A stretch of 53,744 nucleotides of DNA. Origin: Undibacterium sp. (GTDB lineage Bacteria > Pseudomonadota > Gammaproteobacteria > Burkholderiales > Burkholderiaceae_D). The translations under genes were made by a program, and so were the position numbers. The stretch spans positions 1-53,744 of the forward strand of contig NZ_JAUSFI010000031.1 in assembly GCF_030651495.1 (NCBI RefSeq), given 5' to 3'. The notes beneath the pieces were generated by a model. It had not been told where the DNA came from. It saw only the letters and a list, made by a program, of their open reading frames with translations, and did not search any database. This document shows positions 7,736-15,571 of the stretch, one piece after another. Within the stretch, counting starts at the first letter, position 1. Every line of letters begins with the position of its first letter.

Positions 7736-9376
7736 ATGATCGATCAGATTCATAAACTCATTTATCAGCGCGCGCAAAAAGCACCCGATGCCGAGGCATT
7801 GTGCTACCAGGGGCAGCGCCTCACCTATGCCGACTTGTCAGCCCAGGTGCATACCTTATCTCAGGCTTACCTGAATTTGGCCATCGCCCGCTGCGATCGC
7901 ATTGCCATTTACCTGGAAAAACGTCCAGAGGCAGTCGTGGCGATGTTTGCCGCATCGGCCTCTGGTGCCGTGTTTGTGCCCATCAACCCGCTGCTCAAGC
8001 CGGATCAGGTCGCCTATATTCTGGCCGACTGTAATGTCAGAATTTTGGTGACATCGGCCAGTCGTTTACAGGCATTAACCAAGATACTTGCTCAATGTCC
8101 TGAACTGCACACGATTATTGTGACCGATGCCAAGCATACAATTTCGGCAGCTCCTCCGTTGACGCTGATGGCATGGGAACAGGCGCTGGCAAGCAACGCC
8201 GATCTGGCACCGCATCGCTGTATCGAGCTTGATATGGCGGCCATACTGTATACCTCCGGCAGTACCGGGATGCCAAAAGGCGTCGTGCTTTCACACCGAA
8301 ATTTGTTGAGTGGTGCCAGCAGCGTGGCCGAATATCTGAATAATTCCAGTAGCGACAAAATACTGGCGGTTCTGCCTCTGAGTTTCGATTACGGGTTAAG
8401 CCAACTCACGACGGCGTTTAGTGTCGGTGCGTCAGTTGTTTTGATGAATTATTTAATGCCACAAGACATAGTCCGTGCCGTTGTTGAGGAAAATATTACC
8501 GGTTTGGCGGCAGTGCCGCCACTCTGGATGCAATTGTCACAACAAAAATGGCCAGTAACAACGTCGTTGCGTTACATCACGAATTCGGGAGGGGTAATGC
8601 AAAAAACCACTCTTGATGCATTAAAAGCGATTTTTCCGTCCACTCAGATCGTTCTCATGTACGGTTTGACCGAAGCTTTTCGTTCCAGCTATTTGCCTCC
8701 GTCAGAACTGGAGCAAAGACCTGATTCGATAGGCAAGGCCATTCCCGGCGCGGAATTATTGGTGATCAATAAAGACGGTCAAGTCTGCGCCCCGAATGAA
8801 GCCGGCGAACTGGTGCACCGAGGTGCTCTGGTCGCGCTTGGCTACTGGAATGACAGGCCGAAAACTTCTGAGCGGTTTCGGCCTGTACCAACCTCATTGA
8901 CGGGTTTGCCGTTACCGGAAATCGCGGTGTGGTCGGGTGACACAGTACGCATGGATGCCGACGGCTATTTGTATTTTATCGGCCGTGAGGATGACATGAT
9001 CAAAGTGTCCGGCTATCGCGTCAGTCCCACCGAAGTGGAACAAGTGATTGATCGTTTTGAGGATGTCACCGAGTCGGTCGCCGTCGGTGTTCCGCATCCG
9101 CTCATGGGTCAGGCCATCGTGTTAATTGTTAAGCAAAACCAGGCGAAAAGTCTTGGCCGTGAGGCGATCCGGCAAAAATGTCAGGCGCAACTTCCGACTT
9201 ATATGGTACCTGCCCATATCGAAATTGTATCTGAGAATTTGCCGCGCAATCCGAATGGAAAAATTGACCGAAAATTACTGCAATCGCGTTTTCTTGCTCT
9301 GTTTCAGGTGCTGTCGGTGGCGTCGATCGTCGACAAAGTTGCCGGCGCGGTAGCCGAAAACGCTGGCTCCAAATGA
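7736..9376 (+). CDS. AMP-forming acyl-CoA ligase, exosortase A-associated (TIGR03098 type)
   Basis: An ANL-superfamily adenylating enzyme of 546 residues. The phosphate loop is YTSGSTGMPKG (172-182), followed by a YGLTEA motif, the hinge GREDDMIKVSGYR, and the C-terminal catalytic lysine in NPNGKIDRK. It should activate a carboxylic acid as acyl-AMP and load it on CoA or a carrier protein. In related loci it travels with the PLP decarboxylase that follows here. An acyl carrier protein gene is often present as well, but I see none here. The stop overlaps an ATG (9373) of a doubtful 45-codon frame. Confidence 0.93.
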   Translation: MIDQIHKLIYQRAQKAPDAEALCYQGQRLTYADLSAQVHTLSQAYLNLAIARCDRIAIYLEKRPEAVVAMFAASASGAVFVPINPLLKPDQVAYILADCNVRILVTSASRLQALTKILAQCPELHTIIVTDAKHTISAAPPLTLMAWEQALASNADLAPHRCIELDMAAILYTSGSTGMPKGVVLSHRNLLSGASSVAEYLNNSSSDKILAVLPLSFDYGLSQLTTAFSVGASVVLMNYLMPQDIVRAVVEENITGLAAVPPLWMQLSQQKWPVTTSLRYITNSGGVMQKTTLDALKAIFPSTQIVLMYGLTEAFRSSYLPPSELEQRPDSIGKAIPGAELLVINKDGQVCAPNEAGELVHRGALVALGYWNDRPKTSERFRPVPTSLTGLPLPEIAVWSGDTVRMDADGYLYFIGREDDMIKVSGYRVSPTEVEQVIDRFEDVTESVAVGVPHPLMGQAIVLIVKQNQAKSLGREAIRQKCQAQLPTYMVPAHIEIVSENLPRNPNGKIDRKLLQSRFLALFQVLSVASIVDKVAGAVAENAGSK

Positions 9377-9419
9377 ACAGCGTCAATCATTATTTCATCA
9401 ATTTAAAAGTGGACCGGCT

Positions 9420-9486
9420 GGAGCCGCAATGCCCATGCGCCTTTCCAGCCTGCCTGGCCTGTAAGCCGCATGGATATTGCGGCTCC
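9420..9486. repeat. Long imperfect inverted repeat (hairpin) between ligase and decarboxylase
   Basis: GGAGCCGCAAT at 9420-9430 is perfectly complementary to ATTGCGGCTCC at 9476-9486. After a 2-base mismatch, CCATGCG (9433-9439) pairs with CGCATGG (9467-9473), leaving a 27-base loop. There is no T-tract, so it is not a standard terminator. It buries a possible ATG at 9470 in the stem, leaving ATG 9521 as the likelier start of the decarboxylase. It could stabilise, process or attenuate the operon mRNA. Confidence 0.6.
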
Positions 9487-9520
9487 GGCTTGCCTATTTC
9501 AAATACCTAGTTATTTCTTT

Positions 9521-10750
9521 ATGAAAAAACCGGCTCATACCGCGCAAACCCAGTTCCAGGTAAAAGATGCCTGTCTCCAAGTCGGTGGCATCCCTTTAAC
9601 CCGGTTGGCACAGCGGGTAGGGAGCACGCCCTTTTATGCCTATGACCGTACGCTCTTGAGTAGGCGGGTCGGGCAATTGCGTGCCGTATTGCCACAACAG
9701 ATGTGGATACATTATTCAATTAAGGCTAACCCTATGCCTGCGCTGGTGCAGCATATGGCCGGTCTGGTCGATGGATTTGATGTGGCATCGGCAGGAGAGC
9801 TCAAATGTGCGCTCGATAGCGGTATGCATGCACAGCACATCAGTTTTGCCGGCCCGGGCAAAACTGATGCAGAACTTGCTCAGGCCGTGGCTGCCGAAGT
9901 ATTGATTCATCTGGAATCAGAAACGGAGCTGGAGCGTCTGGATCGGATTGCCATGGCGATTGGGCTCACGCCCAAAGTCGTGGTCAGGGTGAATCCTGAT
10001 TTTGAATTGAAATCATCGGGAATGAAAATGAGCGGAGGTGCCAAGCAATTTGGCGTCGATGCGGAAATTGTTCCACAGTTCCTGCGTAGGATCGCCGCCA
10101 TGACGATGGATTTTCATGGATTTCAGATTTTCTGCGGTTCGCAAAATCTTCAATCTGCAGCCATTGTTGAGGCTGAATCGAAGACCTTTCAACTCGCCAT
10201 CGAGCTGGCACAGCATGCCCCGCGATCAGTGCGTTTGCTGAATATCGGTGGCGGCTTTGGCATCCCCTACTTCCCTGGCGAATTGCCGCTTGATCTCGGG
10301 CCCGTTGCCGATAATTTGCAACAGTGGATGCCGACACTAGAATCGGCGCTCCCCGATGCGCATGTCGCTGTCGAGTCGGGACGTTATCTAGTGGGTGAAG
10401 CGGGTATTTATGTTGCCAAAGTGATTGACCGTAAAGTCTCGCGCGGACAAATTTTTTTGGTGACGGATGGCGGTATGCATCATCATCTAGCGGCATCCGG
10501 TAATCTTGGGCAAGTTATACGCAAAAATTACCCTGTAGCAGTAGGAAACAAGATGTCCGGCGGCAATCTTGAAATAGCTTCGGTGGTCGGACCACTGTGC
10601 ACACCGCTCGATCTACTGGCAGATAAAATGGAGCTGGAAAAAGCCGAAGTGGGGGATTTGATTGTCGTGTTTCAGTCGGGTGCTTATGGATTAACGGCCA
10701 GCCCGATGGATTTTTTAAGCCATACACAGGCAGTCGAAGTATTGGTGTAG
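9521..10750 (+). CDS. PLP-dependent decarboxylase, exosortase A-associated (TIGR03099 type)
   Basis: A fold-type III (alanine racemase-like) amino acid decarboxylase of 409 residues, related to diaminopimelate/ornithine decarboxylases. The PLP lysine is K68 in HYSIKANPMP. Other visible family features are the glycine-rich phosphate loop NIGGGFGIPY, the substrate-site ESGRYLVGEAG, and the cysteine in CTPLDLL near the C-terminus. An in-frame ATG at 9470 would add 17 residues but lies inside a strong hairpin. In this gene family's usual context it acts with the adjacent acyl-CoA ligase; the substrate and role in exosortase systems are not established. Confidence 0.92.
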   Translation: MKKPAHTAQTQFQVKDACLQVGGIPLTRLAQRVGSTPFYAYDRTLLSRRVGQLRAVLPQQMWIHYSIKANPMPALVQHMAGLVDGFDVASAGELKCALDSGMHAQHISFAGPGKTDAELAQAVAAEVLIHLESETELERLDRIAMAIGLTPKVVVRVNPDFELKSSGMKMSGGAKQFGVDAEIVPQFLRRIAAMTMDFHGFQIFCGSQNLQSAAIVEAESKTFQLAIELAQHAPRSVRLLNIGGGFGIPYFPGELPLDLGPVADNLQQWMPTLESALPDAHVAVESGRYLVGEAGIYVAKVIDRKVSRGQIFLVTDGGMHHHLAASGNLGQVIRKNYPVAVGNKMSGGNLEIASVVGPLCTPLDLLADKMELEKAEVGDLIVVFQSGAYGLTASPMDFLSHTQAVEVLV

Positions 10751-10887
10751 TGTTATGTTTACGAAACATTGAATCATCGTTCATACTGTAAATTAGATGC
10801 AAAAAAAACCAAAATTCATTACACTGTTGAGGGTTACTCGCCTTTGTTTGCATCCATTTTTTCAGGATATCTTTTAAGCCCTCTGCC

Positions 10888-11670
10888 ATGGTTAATTCGA
10901 TGCTTTTTAGAACTATATTACCTTTCTGTGCAAGCCTAATTTTTGCGCAGCCTCTTTGGGCTGAGAATTTTTCAACTAACGTGAAAACTGTCAAACATTC
11001 AGTTGTGGCTATCGGCACATTCGAAAAAACACGCACGCCTGCGATTAGTTTTTCGGGTACTGGATTTGTCGTCGGTGATGGGTTAACCATTATTACTAAC
11101 GCACACGTTATGAATGGCGTTATGAAAGTGGATAACGATGACACTAAAGGTACGCTGGGTATATTGGTTGGAAAAGGTGATGCAACCGAATTCAGGCCAG
11201 CAACAGTCATTGCGGTGGATGAAGAGCATGACCTTGCCAGACTGAGGATAGGAGGGGTTCCGTTGCCGGCACTGGAACTGGGAGATGCGGGTGCCGTTGC
11301 CGAAGGGCAGGCTATTGCGTTTACGGGTTTTCCTTTAGCCATGAGTTTGGGCTTTCATCATGCCACCCATCGCGGTTTTATCTCCGCCATTACCCCTATC
11401 GCTACGCCGGGACTTGATTCGCGCCGCCTGGATTCTAAAGTTGTGCGACAACTTAAGCGTGCGACGTATGCCGTTTTTCAGTTAGATGCCACGGCGTATC
11501 CTGGCAATAGCGGAAGTCCCGTTTATGATCCGGAAACGGGGCTTGTCCTGGGGGTCATTAATATGGTGTTTATCAAGGGCTTGAAGGAATCGGCGATTAC
11601 TAATCCAAGTGGTATAAGTTATGCAATTCCAGTCAATTTTGTACAAGATTTATTGCGAAAAAAAATGTGA
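10888..11670 (+). CDS. Periplasmic trypsin-like serine protease
   Basis: A 260-residue S1-family protease with a signal peptide (hydrophobic residues 6-20, probable cut after LWA at 25). The catalytic triad is complete: H73 (TNAHV), D115 (EHDLARL) and S208 (PGNSGSP). There is no PDZ domain, so it resembles a minimal DegP-like trypsin core. It sits between the decarboxylase and tviB, separated by 137 and 150 bases, and could be transcribed from its own promoter. Location in an XrtA locus suggests a role in processing or quality control of exported proteins or of the export machinery, which is inference. Confidence 0.88.
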   Translation: MVNSMLFRTILPFCASLIFAQPLWAENFSTNVKTVKHSVVAIGTFEKTRTPAISFSGTGFVVGDGLTIITNAHVMNGVMKVDNDDTKGTLGILVGKGDATEFRPATVIAVDEEHDLARLRIGGVPLPALELGDAGAVAEGQAIAFTGFPLAMSLGFHHATHRGFISAITPIATPGLDSRRLDSKVVRQLKRATYAVFQLDATAYPGNSGSPVYDPETGLVLGVINMVFIKGLKESAITNPSGISYAIPVNFVQDLLRKKM

Positions 11671-11820
11671 CGAGTGAGATAACAATATTTTTTCTGATGC
11701 AGGAAAAATTGTCACAAATAATGATCCGCCAAACTATTCTCAAGTGAAAATATTGCGAAAATTATGCGTATCTAAAGAGTATCTAAATAGTTATTTTAAT
11801 ATTGTTAAAGTGAAAATTTT

Positions 11821-13101
11821 ATGAATACAGTTGGCATAGTAGGACTCGGGTACGTAGGAATGCCGTTGGCAGTCGAGTTTGGCAAGAAGCTCAAAACAAT
11901 CGGCTTTGATCTTTCTGTTAGTAAAGTCGCGAGTTACCAGCGGTTTATCGACCCTACCGGAGAGTTGTCGATGGCAGAGTTGCAAGCCGCAGAACATTTA
12001 AGCGTAAGCACTGACCCCGTTGCGTTAGCGCAAGCAGATTACTTGATTATTGCAGTTCCAACGCCGGTGGATATCGCGCATAACCCTGACTTTACTCCTC
12101 TTATCCGCGCCAGTGAGACTGTTGGCAAGCACATGAAGCGCGGCGCGATCGTTATCTACGAATCAACCGTTTATCCTGGTGCGACCGAAGAGGTATGTAT
12201 TCCGGTACTTGAAAAACATTCCGGCTTGAAGTGGAAGGAAGATTTTCATGTTGGATTTTCTCCTGAACGCATTAATCCTGGTGATAAAGAACACACGCTG
12301 ACAAGCATTTTGAAAATCGTCTCGGGAGATGATGCAGCTACGCTGGATAAGATTGCCAAGCTCTATGAGAATATCATTGTTGCTGGCGTCCATCGCGCTA
12401 CCAGTATCAAGGTAGCAGAGGCGGCAAAAGTGATAGAAAATACCCAGCGCGATTTGAATATTGCACTGATGAATGAGCTAGCTATTATCTTTGATATGAT
12501 CGGCATCGATACACTTGAAGTATTGGAAGCCGCTGGCACCAAATGGAATTTCCTCAATTTCCGGCCTGGTTTAGTGGGCGGACATTGTATCGGCGTAGAT
12601 CCTTACTATTTAACCCACAAGGCAGACATGCTTGGGTATCATCCGCAGGTTATTTTAGCCGGGCGTCGTATTAACGATGGGATGGCCAAATTTATCGCTG
12701 AAAAAGTAGTGAAAGAAATCATCAAAGCGGGCCATCATGTTAAAGGCTGTGTGGTCAATGTTATGGGATTGACGTTCAAAGAAAACTGTCCAGATTTGAG
12801 AAACTCCAAAGTAGCGGATATGATTGTTGAATTGCAGTCATATGGTGTCGATGTCCATGTCCATGATCCTTTGGCAGACGCAGACGAAGCGCAACATGAA
12901 TATGGCCTGACACTAGAAACTTGGGATCAATTGCCGCGTGCTACGGTCACCATTGCAGCGGTATCTCACGCTTCGCTCATGAATCGTCCATTGTCCGACT
13001 ACCAATCGAAGTCAGCAGAAAATGCCTGTTTTGTCGATATTAAATCCAAGTTTGATCGCGCCGCGCTTAGTGCTGCCGGATTTACAATTTGGCGCCTGTA
13101 G
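11821..13101 (+). CDS. tviB: UDP-N-acetylhexosamine 6-dehydrogenase (TviB/WbpO-like)
   Basis: A nucleotide-sugar dehydrogenase of 426 residues. The N-terminal Rossmann motif is GIVGLGYVGMP (5-15), and the catalytic cysteine is C256 in GGHCIGVDPYY. The C-terminal domain includes the VNVMGLTFKENCPDLRNS signature of UDP-sugar dehydrogenases. By family it oxidises UDP-GlcNAc (or UDP-GalNAc) twice at C6 with NAD to the uronic acid. The following epimerase gene, 18 bases downstream, matches the TviB-TviC pair that makes UDP-GalNAcA in Vi antigen and Pseudomonas O6-type pathways. Cytoplasmic. Confidence 0.93.
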   Translation: MNTVGIVGLGYVGMPLAVEFGKKLKTIGFDLSVSKVASYQRFIDPTGELSMAELQAAEHLSVSTDPVALAQADYLIIAVPTPVDIAHNPDFTPLIRASETVGKHMKRGAIVIYESTVYPGATEEVCIPVLEKHSGLKWKEDFHVGFSPERINPGDKEHTLTSILKIVSGDDAATLDKIAKLYENIIVAGVHRATSIKVAEAAKVIENTQRDLNIALMNELAIIFDMIGIDTLEVLEAAGTKWNFLNFRPGLVGGHCIGVDPYYLTHKADMLGYHPQVILAGRRINDGMAKFIAEKVVKEIIKAGHHVKGCVVNVMGLTFKENCPDLRNSKVADMIVELQSYGVDVHVHDPLADADEAQHEYGLTLETWDQLPRATVTIAAVSHASLMNRPLSDYQSKSAENACFVDIKSKFDRAALSAAGFTIWRL

Positions 13102-13119
13102 TTTCTACAAACATTAAAA

Positions 13120-14160
13120 ATGACAAAATATCAAGAAATTCAACAAAATTTGCAAACTACCCAGGCGACTTGGCTGGTCACTGGCGTGGCAGGATTTATC
13201 GGCTCCAATTTGCTGGAAACATTGCTTAAGCTAAATCAAAAAGTAGTTGGCCTTGATAATTTCTCTACCGGTTATCAACATAATCTAGATCAAGTACATG
13301 CATTAGTGGGGGAGGACCTCTGGAAAAATTTTAGATTTATTCTAGGTGATATTACCCAATTAGATGACTGTCAGGCAGCATGTCACGAAACGGATTATGT
13401 CTTACATCATGCCGCATTGGGATCCGTACCACGCTCCATTGAAGATCCTATTTTGACTAATGCGAATAATGTCACTGGTTTTTTGAATATGCTAACCGCC
13501 GCGCGCGATGCCAGAGTAAAGCGATTTGTTTACGCTGCATCCAGCTCTACTTATGGCGATCATCCTGATCTTCCAAAAATTGAGTCTGTCATCGGCAAGC
13601 CTCTGTCCCCTTATGCGGTGACTAAGTATGTGAATGAATTGTATGCCGATGTATTTGCGCGCTGTTACGGTCTGGATTCGATCGGTCTACGCTATTTCAA
13701 TGTATTTGGACCTAGACAAGATCCGAACGGTGCCTATGCAGCGGTTATTCCACAATGGGTTGCTGCACTGATTAAAAATCAAACCTTACATATCAATGGC
13801 GATGGTGAAACAACCAGGGATTTTTGTTTTGTGGCGAATGTGGTACAGGCAAATATTTTGGCAGCACTCAGTGATAATCCGGCAGCGGGGAATCAAATTT
13901 ATAACGTTGCTCTCAACGATACAACCAGTCTCAACCAATTATATAAAATGATGAGCGCTTTGCTGAAAGAGGCTTTTCCACATGTGGAAACTCATCAGCC
14001 TACGTATGAAAATTTTAGGAATGGTGACATCAGGCATTCGCAAGCGGATATTACTAAAGCTAGAGTCTTGTTAAATTTTGAGCCAACACATCGAGTTGAT
14101 GAAGGTTTGCATGAGGCTATGGAGTGGTACAAAAAAAACTTGCCGGCGAACAAAAATTAA
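13120..14160 (+). CDS. tviC: UDP-N-acetylhexosamine 4-epimerase (TviC/WbpP-like)
   Basis: An extended short-chain dehydrogenase of 346 residues. The NAD-binding glycine motif is [10 protein letters not shown] (21-30), and the catalytic Tyr/Lys pair is Y165-xxx-K169 in PYAVTKY, with the serine motif [11 protein letters not shown] before it. [21 protein letters not shown] is typical of WbpP/TviC epimerases, which interconvert GlcNAc and GalNAc (or their uronates) on UDP. It follows tviB closely, so UDP-GalNAcA is the likely product of the pair. Substrate preference between the neutral sugar and the acid cannot be read from sequence. Confidence 0.92.
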   Translation: MTKYQEIQQNLQTTQATWLVTGVAGFIGSNLLETLLKLNQKVVGLDNFSTGYQHNLDQVHALVGEDLWKNFRFILGDITQLDDCQAACHETDYVLHHAALGSVPRSIEDPILTNANNVTGFLNMLTAARDARVKRFVYAASSSTYGDHPDLPKIESVIGKPLSPYAVTKYVNELYADVFARCYGLDSIGLRYFNVFGPRQDPNGAYAAVIPQWVAALIKNQTLHINGDGETTRDFCFVANVVQANILAALSDNPAAGNQIYNVALNDTTSLNQLYKMMSALLKEAFPHVETHQPTYENFRNGDIRHSQADITKARVLLNFEPTHRVDEGLHEAMEWYKKNLPANKN

Positions 14161-14262
14161 TTCCATTCACCAATATCGATACTTGAGGAGTATTGTGCAA
14201 GCCAGGTCTGTCGATACCTTGTTAATTTCGTTTTATTTTTCGTCTCGATCAGGTTTTTTGGG

Positions 14263-15366
14263 ATGAAAAAAGTCCGTATTTACGACAACCTTGAGGCCTT
14301 ACCCGATTCCTATCTTCAATTATTTGATGCAGAGAAGACGTCGTCCAGTTTTTTCGCTAGTCTTCCATGGTTTCAAAATCTGTTTTTAAACTCCCTGAGT
14401 AAAGACCATACTATCCGCCTGTATGGACTTGAAGAGAATGGTAGCGCGCGATTATTACTCCCACTGTGTTTTATTCCCCGCAAGAATGCGTGGTATATGC
14501 CGCGTAAATTACTTGCTGCCTCAAATTACTACACCTCGCTTTTTAAGCTGATTCAGAATGGCTCAATCGAAAACTGTCAGGATGATATTAATCTTTTGAT
14601 CAACGCCGTTATCCATGAAAAGACACGCTGGGATAGCATTGATCTACATCCTATGGCGATAGATAGTGAGCAATTTAATGCGATTCAGCGCGCATGTCGC
14701 TCTGCTGGTATGGCAGTGCAAACTTATTTTTGTTTTGGAAATTGGTACCTGGATGTCAATGGACGCTCTTTTCACGAGTATTTCGATTCTTTGCCCTCCC
14801 GTTTGAAAAATACGCTTCAAAGAAAATACCGGTCGCTTGCAAAGCGCGGCGACTTGGAAATCAAGTTAATTCAAACTGAAGATCAGTTGGATGCGGCGAT
14901 CATTGCATACGAGCAGGTATATCACTCTAGTTGGAAACTTCCTGAAGCGCACCCTTTGTTTATCGCAGGACTGATGCGCACCTGCGCACAGCATGGATGG
15001 TTACGTCTAGGGGTTGCCTATATCGCGGATCAGCCAGTTGCTGCGCAACTTTGGATAGTACATAAGCAGATCGCATCAATCTACAAATTAGCGTATGACG
15101 ATCGCTATGCCAATCTTTCCGTGGGTTCCATTCTTACATCACACATGATGCAGCATGTGATCGATATTGATCACGTCAAAGAAGTAGATTACCTCACCGG
15201 TGATGATGCCTATAAACAAGATTGGATGTCACATAGAAGGGGGCGTTGGGGGCTGATAGCATTTAATTTGCATTCAATGTATGGCGTGTTAGGAGCATTT
15301 TGGCATATCGGAAGGCGACTATTGAAAATGAAGTGGTTTTCTATTATTAAAAAAATTACTAAATAG
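14263..15366 (+). CDS. GNAT acyltransferase of the CelD/FemAB-like family
   Basis: A 367-residue soluble protein with two tandem GNAT-like halves. The C-terminal half carries the family pattern 'AQLWIVHKQIASIYKLAYD' followed by 'LSVGSILTSHMMQHVID' and 'EVDYLTGDDAYKQDW', typical of CelD/BcsL-type proteins of polysaccharide clusters. Such proteins are thought to transfer acyl or aminoacyl groups in exopolysaccharide synthesis, but donors are mostly unknown. It follows tviC by 102 bases on the same strand. Two other genes of this broad fold occur at 26776 and 30114; they are diverged, not recent copies. Confidence 0.82.
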   Translation: MKKVRIYDNLEALPDSYLQLFDAEKTSSSFFASLPWFQNLFLNSLSKDHTIRLYGLEENGSARLLLPLCFIPRKNAWYMPRKLLAASNYYTSLFKLIQNGSIENCQDDINLLINAVIHEKTRWDSIDLHPMAIDSEQFNAIQRACRSAGMAVQTYFCFGNWYLDVNGRSFHEYFDSLPSRLKNTLQRKYRSLAKRGDLEIKLIQTEDQLDAAIIAYEQVYHSSWKLPEAHPLFIAGLMRTCAQHGWLRLGVAYIADQPVAAQLWIVHKQIASIYKLAYDDRYANLSVGSILTSHMMQHVIDIDHVKEVDYLTGDDAYKQDWMSHRRGRWGLIAFNLHSMYGVLGAFWHIGRRLLKMKWFSIIKKITK

Positions 15367-15571
15367 AGACAATAATAGAAAAAAATAAAGAAAAATAAAT
15401 GACCATGGCAGTTTATTGAACGATGCCCGGTATTTTATTGCCCGCTTGTGGGAATAGTCTATAAATTATAGTAATCTTAAAAGAATATTTTTTTATTAAT
15501 AAAAATCACATGCGTTACTGATAAAGCAATGTTTTTTCGCAATATTTTTTTGAGTTTAAAAAGGATTAAAT

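Noticed and set aside
14179..14193. ATACT-TGAGG-AGTAT palindrome upstream of the gene at 14263, resembling part of the 2282/50861 elements
   Set aside because: Only five-base arms and none of the G-rich core, A-tract or GCGCATATA; chance match is likely.
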